Assembly (NCBI RefSeq): GCF_004323735.1 | Contig: NZ_CP036455.1 | Coordinates: 2,041,101 to 2,105,100, forward strand | DNA length: 64,000 nt | DNA from: Streptomonospora litoralis | GTDB lineage: Bacteria > Actinomycetota > Actinomycetes > Streptosporangiales > Streptosporangiaceae | Reading direction: 5' to 3' | Part shown: positions 17,197-25,256 of the stretch, in pieces | Numbering within the stretch: the stretch's first letter is position 1 | Layout: the number at the start of each line of letters is the position of its first letter | Notes under the pieces: model-generated | Told to the model about the DNA's origin: nothing | What the model saw: only the letters and a program-made list of their open reading frames with translations | The model's database searches: none | Made by a program: the position numbers and the translations under genes

Positions 17197-17234
17197 TATA
17201 GAGCGGCTCTATACCGACGAACAGGTATCGGTAT
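17197..17234. promoter_or_regulatory. Paired inverted repeats between choline oxidase and betaine transporter
   Basis: TATAGAG-CGG-CTCTATA (17197-17213) is a perfect 7-bp-arm inverted repeat. It is chained to ATACCGA...TCGGTAT (17211-17234), a second 7-bp-arm repeat with a ten-base spacer. They lie in the AT-richest part of the divergent region (17190-17300), about 365 bases from the oxidase start and 220 from the transporter start. This looks like an operator array for a dimeric repressor that couples choline uptake and oxidation. No cognate regulator is identified. The rest of 16833-17452 holds no gene. Confidence 0.5.
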
Positions 17235-17452
17235 GACTTGTATTGTTTTGGATATTGATTCTCCATTGTTTCTGCATCACCATCGGTCATTGTCAATATG
17301 CGGCGCTTTCGCGGAAGCGTGAAAGTCCCGCATCCGCTGTTTCGTATGGCGAGAACAGGTGTAAATGGAGCACACGCGTACGCACGCCGTTCCGGGGTTC
17401 TGCGGGATCCCGGAATGCACGGATTTCTTTCGTCTGGATTGGAAATCGAGAT

Positions 17453-18403
17453 ATGGTTTCGCTGCAGCGCCCTGCCGCCTCGGCCTCGATCGTGGCGCTC
17501 ACCATGCTGATGGCCGCCTCATGCGGTAGCCCCTCCGAAGGCGGGTTCGACTCCGGTGGCGGGACGGACACCGAGGTCGTCCTCGTCGAGCAGCCGTGGG
17601 AAGACCTCATGGTGGAGAACCGCATCGCCCGCCAGGTCCTGAAGGAGGCGGGCTACAGCGTCGAGATCGAGGACCTGTCGGTCCCCCTCGGCGCCCAGGC
17701 GCTGACCAAGGGCGACGCCGACGCCTACCTCGGCAACTGGTGGCCCAGCCAGAAGGAGGTCTACGGCGACCCCATCGACGCGGGCAAGATCGAGGTCCTG
17801 GGCACCGTCGTCACCGGTGTCGCCTACGAACCCGCCGTGCCGAAGTACGTCGCCGACGAGTACGGCGTCACCTCGCTGGCCGACCTCGACGAGAACGCTC
17901 AAAAATTCAACCGGGAGTTCCTGGGGATCGAGCCCGGCACGCCCGGCAACAACTCCATCCAGGAGGCGATCGACGCCGACGCCTACGGGCTCGGCGACTG
18001 GAATCTCGTCGAGTCGAGCACTCCGGCGATGCTGGCCGAGGTCGACAAGCGGACGCAGGACGAGCAGCCCGTGGTCTTCCTCGCGTGGGCGCCCCACTGG
18101 ATGAACATCGAGTGGGACCTCGTCTACCTGGACGACCCCGAAGAGGCCTGGCCGGGCGCCGGCGAGGTCCGCAGCGTCTCCCGCGAGGGTTTCAAGGACG
18201 ACAACCCGAACGCGGCGCGCTTCCTGTCCCGGATCGAGGTCGACCGCGAAACCGCCTCCGACTGGGTCTACCAGGTCAGCCAGGAGGACCGCTCGCCCGC
18301 CGACGTCGCCCGCGAGTGGATCAGCCAGAACCCCGACCGGGTCGGCGAATGGCTCAAGGGCGTCGAGACCGTGGAGGGCGACCCGGCGGAGGCCCCCGCG
18401 TGA
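17453..18403 (+). CDS. Glycine betaine/choline ABC transporter substrate-binding lipoprotein
   Basis: 316 residues from ATG at 17453. The signal peptide ends in a lipobox (LMAASCGS, Cys24). The mature part is an OpuAC/ProX-like type II binding protein: VVLVEQPWEDLMVENRIARQVL, DADAYLGNWWPSQ, and WAPHWMNIEWDLVYLDDP. The Trp-rich segments (EQPW, NWWP, WAPHW) are those that form the aromatic cage for quaternary ammonium ligands. It is the first gene of a three-gene transporter operon and overlaps the ATPase gene by four bases. Choline, glycine betaine or a related compound is the likely ligand, given the divergent choline oxidase. Confidence 0.9.
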   Translation: MVSLQRPAASASIVALTMLMAASCGSPSEGGFDSGGGTDTEVVLVEQPWEDLMVENRIARQVLKEAGYSVEIEDLSVPLGAQALTKGDADAYLGNWWPSQKEVYGDPIDAGKIEVLGTVVTGVAYEPAVPKYVADEYGVTSLADLDENAQKFNREFLGIEPGTPGNNSIQEAIDADAYGLGDWNLVESSTPAMLAEVDKRTQDEQPVVFLAWAPHWMNIEWDLVYLDDPEEAWPGAGEVRSVSREGFKDDNPNAARFLSRIEVDRETASDWVYQVSQEDRSPADVAREWISQNPDRVGEWLKGVETVEGDPAEAPA

Positions 18404-19593
18404 TCGATGTCCGCAACCTCACCAAGGTCTTCAACATGGCACCCGGCCGCGCACGCCGCGCCCTCGACACCGCCGACGGCGGGGCGCAGGCCGTGCGGGA
18501 CTCCGGCGGAGCCGTAGCCGTCGACGACGTCTCCTTCTCCGTCGAACGCGGAGAGCTTTTCGCCGTCATGGGCCTTTCCGGGTCCGGGAAGTCCACCGTC
18601 GTCCGGATGATCAACCGGCTCGTGGAACCGACCGCGGGGACCGTCGCCTACGAGGGCGCCGACGTCGGGTCCATGACGCCGGAGAAGCTCCGCGAGCTGC
18701 GCAACAGGCGCATCAGCATGGTTTTCCAGCACTTCGCGCTGTTCCCGCACCGCACAGTCAGGGAGAACACCGCCTACGGGCTCAAGGCCCGCGGTGTAGC
18801 CAGAAGCGAGCGGCTCGAACGCGCCGACAAGGCGCTGGAACAGGTCGGACTCGCCCATCGCGGGGATGCCTACCCCGACGAGTTCAGCGGCGGGATGAAG
18901 CAGCGCGTGGGACTCGCGCGCGCCCTGGCCACCGACCCGGACGTGCTGATCATGGACGAGCCGTTCAGCGCGCTGGACCCGCTGACCCGGCGGTCCATGC
19001 AGGAGCAGTTGCTCGAACTCCAGCAGGACTTGGGCAAGACCATCATCTTCGTCACCCACGACCTGAACGAGGCGATGCGCATCGGCGACCGCATCATGGT
19101 GATGAAGGACGGCCGCGTCGTCCAACTCGCCACCGGGCCGGAGATCATCTCCCGCCCGGCGACCGACTACGTCCGCGACTTCGTCTCCGACGTCGACCGC
19201 ACGCGGGGCCTGACGGCCGGCGCGGTCATGCAGCGCCCCTGGGCCACCGCCGGCCTCGGCGAGCACCCTCAGCAGGTGCTGGACCGCTTGGCGGACGTGG
19301 CCGGCCGGTGCGCCTACGTCACCGGCGACGACGGCCGCATCGCCGGAGTCGCCACGACCGAGGCCCTGACGCAGGCGGTGCGGCGCGACCGGACGGACCT
19401 GGGCGACTGCGTCGCCGACGAGTACACCGCCGTCACCGACGACACCCCCGTCGTCGAGTTCTGCCATCTGACGGGCGGCCACCGGGTGCCGCTCGCGGTC
19501 GTCGACGGCGGCGGGCACCTGGTCGGGGTCGTCCCCCGCAGCCGGGTGCTGAACGCCATCGCGGCGTCGGAGGAGGTGAGTGAGCATGCCTAG
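18400..19593 (+). CDS. Glycine betaine/choline ABC transporter ATPase with CBS region
   Basis: 397 residues from GTG at 18400, overlapping the previous stop (GTGA). The ATPase has Walker A GLSGSGKST (58-66), the signature FSGGMKQR and Walker B VLIMDEPFSALD, followed by FVTHDLNEAMRIGD with the switch His. The last 120 residues form a tandem CBS-like region (GRCAYVTGDDGRIAGVATTEAL, VPLAVVDGGGHLVGVVPRS). In OpuA and ProV this region senses ionic strength or c-di-AMP. Residues 20-36 carry an insertion after the first strand, as in some ProV-type ATPases. It energises uptake with the next gene's permease. Confidence 0.93.
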   Translation: MIDVRNLTKVFNMAPGRARRALDTADGGAQAVRDSGGAVAVDDVSFSVERGELFAVMGLSGSGKSTVVRMINRLVEPTAGTVAYEGADVGSMTPEKLRELRNRRISMVFQHFALFPHRTVRENTAYGLKARGVARSERLERADKALEQVGLAHRGDAYPDEFSGGMKQRVGLARALATDPDVLIMDEPFSALDPLTRRSMQEQLLELQQDLGKTIIFVTHDLNEAMRIGDRIMVMKDGRVVQLATGPEIISRPATDYVRDFVSDVDRTRGLTAGAVMQRPWATAGLGEHPQQVLDRLADVAGRCAYVTGDDGRIAGVATTEALTQAVRRDRTDLGDCVADEYTAVTDDTPVVEFCHLTGGHRVPLAVVDGGGHLVGVVPRSRVLNAIAASEEVSEHA

Positions 19594-20503
19594 AATCCCG
19601 CTCGGCGACGCGGTCGAAGCCGGCCTGCAGTGGCTCACCGACAACGCCGGAGGCTTCTTCGAAGCGGTCTCGGCCGTCCTCCTGATGGCGGTGAACGGGA
19701 TCTACACGGTGCTCGCCGCACCCGTGCCGTGGGTGCTTATCGCGGTCTTCGGCCTCCTCATCGCCCTGGCGACCCGCAGCGTGGCGCTGACCCTGTTCAC
19801 TGTGCTCGCGTTCGCGCTCGTGGTGGGCATGAACCTGTGGACGCAGACACTGGAGACGCTCGCCGTGGTGGTCATGGCGACGTTCTTCTCGATCCTGGTG
19901 GGCGTCCCCCTGGGCGTGCTCGCCGCGAGCAGCCCGCGGGTCAGCTTCGCCGTGCGGCCGGTCCTCGACTTCATGCAGACCCTGCCGGTCTTCGTCTACC
20001 TCGTCCCGTCGGTGTTCCTCTTCGGGATCGGCGTCGTTCCGGGCGTCGTCGCCACCACCGTCTTCGCGATCCCGCCGGCGGTCCGGCTCACCGAACTCGG
20101 AATCCGCCAGGTGGACGAGGAGGTCCTGGAGGCCGCCCGCGCGTTCGGGTCGCGTCCCCGGCAGGTGCTGCGCGAAGTGCAGCTGCCGCTGGCGCTGCCC
20201 TCCATCATGGCCGGCGTCAACCAGGTCATCATGCTCGCCCTGTCGATGGTCGTCGTCGCCGGCCTGGTCGGTGCCAAGGGGCTGGGCGGCGTCGTCGTCA
20301 ACGGTGTCACCCAGTTCGACATCGGCACCGCCTTCGAAGGGGGAGTCGCCGTCGTCGTCCTGGCGATCTTCCTCGACCGGGTGACCGGAGCCCTGGGACG
20401 CGGCGGCGGTGTTCAGCGGTGGCAGACCGCCCTGCGGCGCCTCCTCGGGCGCAGGCGCCGAGGCGGCGACCGAGAGCCCGAAACGGTGAAGGCCCCCGCC
20501 TGA
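19586..20503 (+). CDS. Glycine betaine/choline ABC transporter permease
   Basis: 305 residues from ATG at 19586, preceded by GGAGGAGG at 9 bases and overlapping the ATPase gene by eight bases. There are six or seven hydrophobic segments (for example VPWVLIAVFGLLIALATRSVAL, LAVVVMATFFSILVGVPLGVLA). The EAA loop reads EAARAFGSRPRQVLREVQLPLALPSI, which docks the ATPase. Order and sequence match ProW/OpuAB permeases. With the two preceding genes it makes a complete importer. A sulfatase gene follows after 122 bases, perhaps in the same transcript. Confidence 0.93.
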   Translation: MPRIPLGDAVEAGLQWLTDNAGGFFEAVSAVLLMAVNGIYTVLAAPVPWVLIAVFGLLIALATRSVALTLFTVLAFALVVGMNLWTQTLETLAVVVMATFFSILVGVPLGVLAASSPRVSFAVRPVLDFMQTLPVFVYLVPSVFLFGIGVVPGVVATTVFAIPPAVRLTELGIRQVDEEVLEAARAFGSRPRQVLREVQLPLALPSIMAGVNQVIMLALSMVVVAGLVGAKGLGGVVVNGVTQFDIGTAFEGGVAVVVLAIFLDRVTGALGRGGGVQRWQTALRRLLGRRRRGGDREPETVKAPA

Positions 20504-20625
20504 CCACGGCCGCGCAGCCCCGACCGGGTCGCCGGCCGGTGCCGCCCACCGGCCGCACCGGCCGGCGACCCGGTCGATCCCGTACAGCCGCAGCACAACT
20601 GCGCAGACGAAAGAGGAGATGCTCG

Positions 20626-22986
20626 TTGAGCGATGTACATCCCAACCGGCACAACCTGCCGATCGAGGAACGGCGGCACGCTCCGGCCACGTCGATCGAC
20701 GTGCGCGAACAGGACCCGCCCTACCGGCCGGACGACCCCTTGCGGCCGCCGAAAGGCGCCCCCAACGTCGTGCTGGTCCTCCTCGACGACATGGGGTTCG
20801 GGGCGCCCAGCGCGTTCGGCGGCCCGTGCGAGATGCCGACCGCCGACCGGCTGGCGCGCGACGGGCTGCGCTACACCCGCTTCCACGTCACGGCCGTCTG
20901 CTCGCCGACGCGGCAGTCGCTGCTGACCGGGCGCAACCACCACTCCGTCGGTATGGGGGTCACGACCGAGATGTCCAGCGCGGCGCCCGGGTACTCCGGC
21001 ATCCGCCCGCGCAGCGCCGCGACCGTCGCGGAGATCCTCCGGGGCAACGGCTACAACACCGCCGCGTTCGGCAAGTGGCACCAGACCCCGGCGCGCGACG
21101 TGAGCCCGGCCGGGCCCTTCGACCGCTGGCCCACCGGTGAGGGCTTCGAGAAGTTCTACGGATTCCTGTGCGCGGAGATGAACCACTGGTACCCGGTGCT
21201 CTTCGACGGGACCGTACCGAGTGAACCGGCCAAGCGCCCGGAGGACGGGTACCACCTGTCCGAGGACCTCGTCGACCAGGCCATCGAGTGGATCGACACG
21301 CAGCGCAGCCTCAAACCCGGCACCCCCTTCTTCGCCTACCTCCCGTTCGGCGCCACCCACGCGCCCTACCACGTGCCCCGGCACTACCGCGACAAGTACC
21401 GGGGCCGCTTCGACCACGGGTGGGACCGCCAGCGCGAGATCACCCTGGAGCAGCAGAAGCGGCTCGGAGTCGTGCCCCAGGACGCGGAACTGGCGCCGTG
21501 GGCCGAGGGCGTGCCGCACTGGGACGAGCTCTCCGCGGCCGAGCAGCGGTCGGCGGCCTCGCTGATGGAGCTCTACGCCGGGTTCGCCGAGCACACCGAC
21601 GTCCAGATCGGACGGCTCGTCGACGCGCTGGAGGAGAACGGCGCGCTTGAGGACACCCTGTTCATCTACATCCTCGGCGACAACGGAGCCTCGGCGGAGG
21701 GCGGACTGGGCGGCACGCTCAACGAACACCGCTACGCCAGCGGCATCCCCGACAGCGCGGAGTTCATCAACGCCCACGCCGACGCGCTCGGCGACGAGAC
21801 GACGCACGCCCACTACCCGGTGGGGTGGGCGCTGGCGATGAACACCCCCTACCAGTGGACTAAGCAGGTCGCCTCGCACTTCGGAGGCACCCGTGACGGC
21901 ATGATCGCCCACTGGCCCGGCGGAATCCGGGAGCGCGGCGGCCTGCGCCACCAGTTCCACCACGTCATCGACGTGCTGCCGACCATCCTCGAAGCGGCGC
22001 GCATCCCCGATCCCCACTCGGTGGACGGCGTCGCGCAGCAGCCGATCGAGGGCACCAGCATGCTCTACACCTTCAACGACGCCGAAGCCGCGGACCGCCG
22101 CCGCCTCCAGTACTTCGAGATGGTCGGCAACCGCGGCATCTACCACGACGGGTGGATGGCGGTCACCCGCCACGGCACCCCCTGGGAGATGGTGCAGGAC
22201 GGCCGCCGCTACTTCGACGACGACGTCTGGGAGCTCTACGACACCAACGTCGACTGGACCCAGGCGCGCGACGTCTCGGCCGAGCACCCCGGCAGGCTCC
22301 GCGAGCTGCAGCAGCTGTTCCTCGTCGAGGCCGCCAAGTACAACGTGTTCCCGCTGGACGACCGGATGACCGAACGGGAGAACCCGCGGGAGGCGGGCCG
22401 GCTGGACCTGTTCGGCGACCGCAGCACCGTCACCTTCAACGGCCCCGGTCTGCGGCTCACCGAAGAGACCGCGCCCAACGTCAAGAACCGGTCGCACACG
22501 ATTACCGCAGTCGTCGACGTCCCCGACGACGGGGGCGAGGGGGTACTCGTCGCCCAGGGCGGGCGGTTCGGCGGATGGTCGCTCTACGTCCGCGAAGGGC
22601 GGCCGCACTACGCCTACAACTACTTCGGGCTGCGGGTGCACACGGTCTCCGGCGGCGAGCGGCTCGGCGCCGGCGAGCACGAGATCCGCCTGGAGTTCGG
22701 CTACGACGGCGGGGGAGTCGGACGCGGCGGAACCGCGTCCCTGGCCGTCGACGGCAAGCGGGTCGCCGAAGGCAGGGTGGAGGCCACCATCCCCTACTAC
22801 TTCGCCTTCGACGAGACGTTCGACCTCGGAGTCGACCGCGCCTCGCCGGTGACCGACGACTACCCCACGGCCGACAACCACTTCACCGGGCGGCTGCGCC
22901 AGGTGCGCCTCGACCTCGGCGACGACCTGTGCAGCGACGCCGACAGCGAAGGCGAACGAGAGCGGTTCCGAGCGGCACATGACTGA
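20626..22986 (+). CDS. Arylsulfatase-type sulfatase (formylglycine class)
   Basis: 786 residues from TTG at 20626, chosen because GAGGAG lies seven bases upstream and no in-frame ATG is near. The type I sulfatase signature CSPTR (Cys92) supplies the formylglycine nucleophile, with Asp54-Asp55 (LLDDMGFG), GKWH (Lys150) and ILGDNGAS as further metal or sulfate ligands. The catalytic domain covers about 45-560; the remaining 220 residues form a beta-rich C-terminal domain. It has no signal peptide, so it probably works in the cytoplasm on an imported sulfate ester. It is linked to choline transport and oxidation genes, so choline-O-sulfate is a plausible substrate. However, it is longer than BetC choline sulfatases and resembles arylsulfatases. 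Confidence 0.9.
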   Translation: MSDVHPNRHNLPIEERRHAPATSIDVREQDPPYRPDDPLRPPKGAPNVVLVLLDDMGFGAPSAFGGPCEMPTADRLARDGLRYTRFHVTAVCSPTRQSLLTGRNHHSVGMGVTTEMSSAAPGYSGIRPRSAATVAEILRGNGYNTAAFGKWHQTPARDVSPAGPFDRWPTGEGFEKFYGFLCAEMNHWYPVLFDGTVPSEPAKRPEDGYHLSEDLVDQAIEWIDTQRSLKPGTPFFAYLPFGATHAPYHVPRHYRDKYRGRFDHGWDRQREITLEQQKRLGVVPQDAELAPWAEGVPHWDELSAAEQRSAASLMELYAGFAEHTDVQIGRLVDALEENGALEDTLFIYILGDNGASAEGGLGGTLNEHRYASGIPDSAEFINAHADALGDETTHAHYPVGWALAMNTPYQWTKQVASHFGGTRDGMIAHWPGGIRERGGLRHQFHHVIDVLPTILEAARIPDPHSVDGVAQQPIEGTSMLYTFNDAEAADRRRLQYFEMVGNRGIYHDGWMAVTRHGTPWEMVQDGRRYFDDDVWELYDTNVDWTQARDVSAEHPGRLRELQQLFLVEAAKYNVFPLDDRMTERENPREAGRLDLFGDRSTVTFNGPGLRLTEETAPNVKNRSHTITAVVDVPDDGGEGVLVAQGGRFGGWSLYVREGRPHYAYNYFGLRVHTVSGGERLGAGEHEIRLEFGYDGGGVGRGGTASLAVDGKRVAEGRVEATIPYYFAFDETFDLGVDRASPVTDDYPTADNHFTGRLRQVRLDLGDDLCSDADSEGERERFRAAHD

Positions 22987-23935
22987 CGGACACCACGCAT
23001 GCTGCGCCCCCTCGGCGGGTCCTCGGCCGGGTGCCGCCCCGGCCGCCCCCGACGGGGACCCGCCCACCACCGCCGGCAGGGGGAGCACCCGCGGCATGGT
23101 GCTCCTCGACGGCGGGGAGTTCCTGATGGGCAGCGAAGACGCACGCGCCTACCCCGACGACGGCGAGGGGCCCGTCCGCACGGTCGGGCTCAGCCCGTTC
23201 CTGATCGGCGCGACCGCGGTGACCAACGCGGAATTCGCCGCGTTCGCCGAGGCCACGGGCTACCGGACCGATGCACAACGCTTCGGCTGGTCGTTCGTGT
23301 TCGGCGGGCTGCTGCCCGACGACTTCCCGCCCACCCGCGGGGTCGTCGGCGCCCCCTGGTGGCGGCAGGTCGAGGGCGCTGACTGGCGCCGCCCCGCGGG
23401 CCCGCAGTCCGGAATCGACGACCTCGCCGACCACCCGGCGGTCCACGTCTCGTGGAACGACGCGCAGGCGTACTGCGCCTGGGCGGGTCTGCGGCTGCCG
23501 ACCGAAGCCGAATGGGAGTACGCCGCCCGAGGCGGCCTGGTCGGATGCGCGTTCCCGTGGGGGGACGAGCTGGAGCCCGCGGGCGAGCACCGCATGAACG
23601 TGTGGCAGGGGGAGTTCCCCGGGCGCAACACCCGCGCCGACGGCTGGTACGGCACCTGTCCGGCCGACGCGTTTCCCGCCAACGGGTTCGGGCTGCACAA
23701 CACGACGGGCAACGTCTGGGAGTGGTGCGCCGACCGGTTCGCCCCGGACCCGGCCGCGGCGGGAGCCGGGCGCCGCCTGGGCGGAGACGACGGCGGGACG
23801 CGGCGCAGTGCGCGCGGGGGTTCCTACCTGTGCCACGAGTCCTACTGCCGCAGGTACCGGGTCAGCGCGCGCCAGGGGATCGCCCCCGACTCCTCGATGG
23901 GCAACACCGGGTTCCGCTGCGCCCGGGACGTGTGA
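22979..23935 (+). CDS. Formylglycine-generating enzyme (sulfatase maturase)
   Basis: 318 residues from ATG at 22979, overlapping the sulfatase stop by eight bases, so the two are translationally coupled. The SUMF1/FGE fold is clear: GMVLLDGGEFLMGSED, VSWNDAQAYCAWAGLRLPTEAEWEYAARGG, GNVWEWCADRF and GNTGFRC. The copper-binding catalytic cysteines are Cys285 and Cys290 in SYLCHESYC. The N-terminal HHACCAPS segment is typical of actinobacterial FGEs. It oxidises Cys92 of the neighbouring sulfatase to formylglycine using oxygen. Confidence 0.95.
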   Translation: MTDGHHACCAPSAGPRPGAAPAAPDGDPPTTAGRGSTRGMVLLDGGEFLMGSEDARAYPDDGEGPVRTVGLSPFLIGATAVTNAEFAAFAEATGYRTDAQRFGWSFVFGGLLPDDFPPTRGVVGAPWWRQVEGADWRRPAGPQSGIDDLADHPAVHVSWNDAQAYCAWAGLRLPTEAEWEYAARGGLVGCAFPWGDELEPAGEHRMNVWQGEFPGRNTRADGWYGTCPADAFPANGFGLHNTTGNVWEWCADRFAPDPAAAGAGRRLGGDDGGTRRSARGGSYLCHESYCRRYRVSARQGIAPDSSMGNTGFRCARDV

Positions 23936-23974
23936 TCCGCGGCGGTTTCGGCGGTTGCGCTGGTCCCGCGGATC
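23934..23974. terminator. Hairpin between FGE and LysR genes
   Basis: GATCCGCGG (23934-23942) pairs with CCGCGGATC (23966-23974). A further CGGCGG-rich inner pairing follows just downstream. It lies at the convergent junction of the FGE gene and the LysR gene and may terminate transcription from either side. Confidence 0.5.
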
Positions 23975-24014
23975 CGCCGAGGCCGCCGCCCGAGCCCCCG
24001 GCCCGCTCCCCGCC

Positions 24015-24938
24015 TCACCCGGGGTGGGCGCCGTCCAGCGGGCCGGGGCCCTGGGCCCCGTCGTCGGGCGACCGCTGTGAAACGAGGTCGATGAACGCCT
24101 GGGCCGCCGGCGACAGGGGCTCCGGCGGCCAGACCAGGACGCCGCGGCGAGCGAGCGGCGGGGCGAGGCCGACGACGACCGCGCCGAGTCCCGCAGCCTC
24201 CATGGCCAGCCGGTACGGAAGGAGGGTGGCGCCGGCGCCGGCGATCACCAGCGGCACGATGGCGGCGCGGTGGGTGGTTTCCACGGCGATCCGCGGTGAG
24301 GTCCCGGTGACAGCAAGCGCGCTGTCGAGCGCGCTTCTGGTGGTGGTGCCGTTCGGCGTGGTCACGAGGTCCAACTCGGCGATCCGCTGCAGCGGGAGGG
24401 GGCCCTCGGGTTCGGCCGTGGAGGGTGGGAGCACGGCCAGCACCTCCTGCTGGGGCAGGTCGAGCACCCGCATCCCCGCCGCGGGGATGCCGTGCTCGGT
24501 GAGCCCCACCTCGCACTGCCCGCGGCGGACGAGGTCGACGATCGACGCGGCGTTCTCCGCATCCACGATCCGGAACTCGACTCCGGGGTGCAGGTTGCGG
24601 AACGCGCCCACGAACGACGCGAGCGGGTCGACGGCCAGGGTGGTGACGGCGGCGATGTCGATGCGCCCCGACACCAGCCCGGACACCCGCTGGGCCGCGG
24701 TCTGCACGCGCATGAAGTCGTGCAGCACCTGCCGGGCCGGGTCGAGCAGCGCCTCGCCCACGGGTGTCAGCACCACACCCCGCCCGACGCGGCGGAACAG
24801 CGGGGCCCCGACCTCGCGCTCCAGGACGCGTATGGCATAGGACAGCGACGGCTGCGCGATCCGCAGCGAGTTCGAAGCGCTGGTGAAACTCCCGTGGCTC
24901 GCGATCGAGAGAAAGTACTCCAGATGCTTCCGCTCCAC
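24015..24938 (-). CDS. LysR-family transcriptional regulator
   Basis: 307 residues from GTG at 24938 (VERKHLEYFLSIASHGSF), with GGAGGAAG five bases upstream. Residues 1-60 are the LysR winged HTH (SFTSASNSLRIAQPSLSYAIRVLEREVGAPLFRR). Residues 90-300 are a periplasmic-binding-protein-like effector domain (GRIDIAAVTTLAVDPLASFVGAF, VTTPNGTTTRSALD, IVPLVIAGAGATLLP). It is convergent with the sulfatase/FGE operon. LysR regulators usually act on a divergent neighbour, but here the next gene upstream (25257-26804) is on the same strand, so its target is open. Confidence 0.93.
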   Translation of the reverse strand: MERKHLEYFLSIASHGSFTSASNSLRIAQPSLSYAIRVLEREVGAPLFRRVGRGVVLTPVGEALLDPARQVLHDFMRVQTAAQRVSGLVSGRIDIAAVTTLAVDPLASFVGAFRNLHPGVEFRIVDAENAASIVDLVRRGQCEVGLTEHGIPAAGMRVLDLPQQEVLAVLPPSTAEPEGPLPLQRIAELDLVTTPNGTTTRSALDSALAVTGTSPRIAVETTHRAAIVPLVIAGAGATLLPYRLAMEAAGLGAVVVGLAPPLARRGVLVWPPEPLSPAAQAFIDLVSQRSPDDGAQGPGPLDGAHPG

Positions 24939-25256
24939 CCGAACTTCCTCCGACTCCGCGACGCGTCCGGCACCTGGACGCACCCGCTCCGGTCGTCTTC
25001 GACGCCCGCCACCGCCGGTGCGGCACCGATCCGAACGCCTGCGCGCACGGACTCAGTGCAACCTATCCGATCCCGGCCAAGGCGACGGCGCAGCGCAGCC
25101 GCCCCGGGACCGGATCCGAGCCGGATTCCGCCGAAAGGCGCGAGTCGTCGGGAGGCGACCAGGGCGCGGCGGCGCGGCGGATGCGTTCGCAACCGCCGGC
25201 GAGACCACGTATCCGGGGCCGGCGGCCTGCGCGCCGGCCCCGGACCCCGGTAGCTG
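24939..25256. other. Short non-coding interval upstream of the LysR gene
   Basis: 318 bases between the LysR start and the stop of the beta-helix protein gene. No credible gene, tRNA or strong palindrome was seen. It must contain the LysR promoter. Confidence 0.4.

Noticed and set aside
20413-23097. Long minus-strand frame across the sulfatase and FGE genes
   Set aside because: Shadow frame; sulfatase CSPTR and FGE cysteine motifs prove the plus-strand reading.
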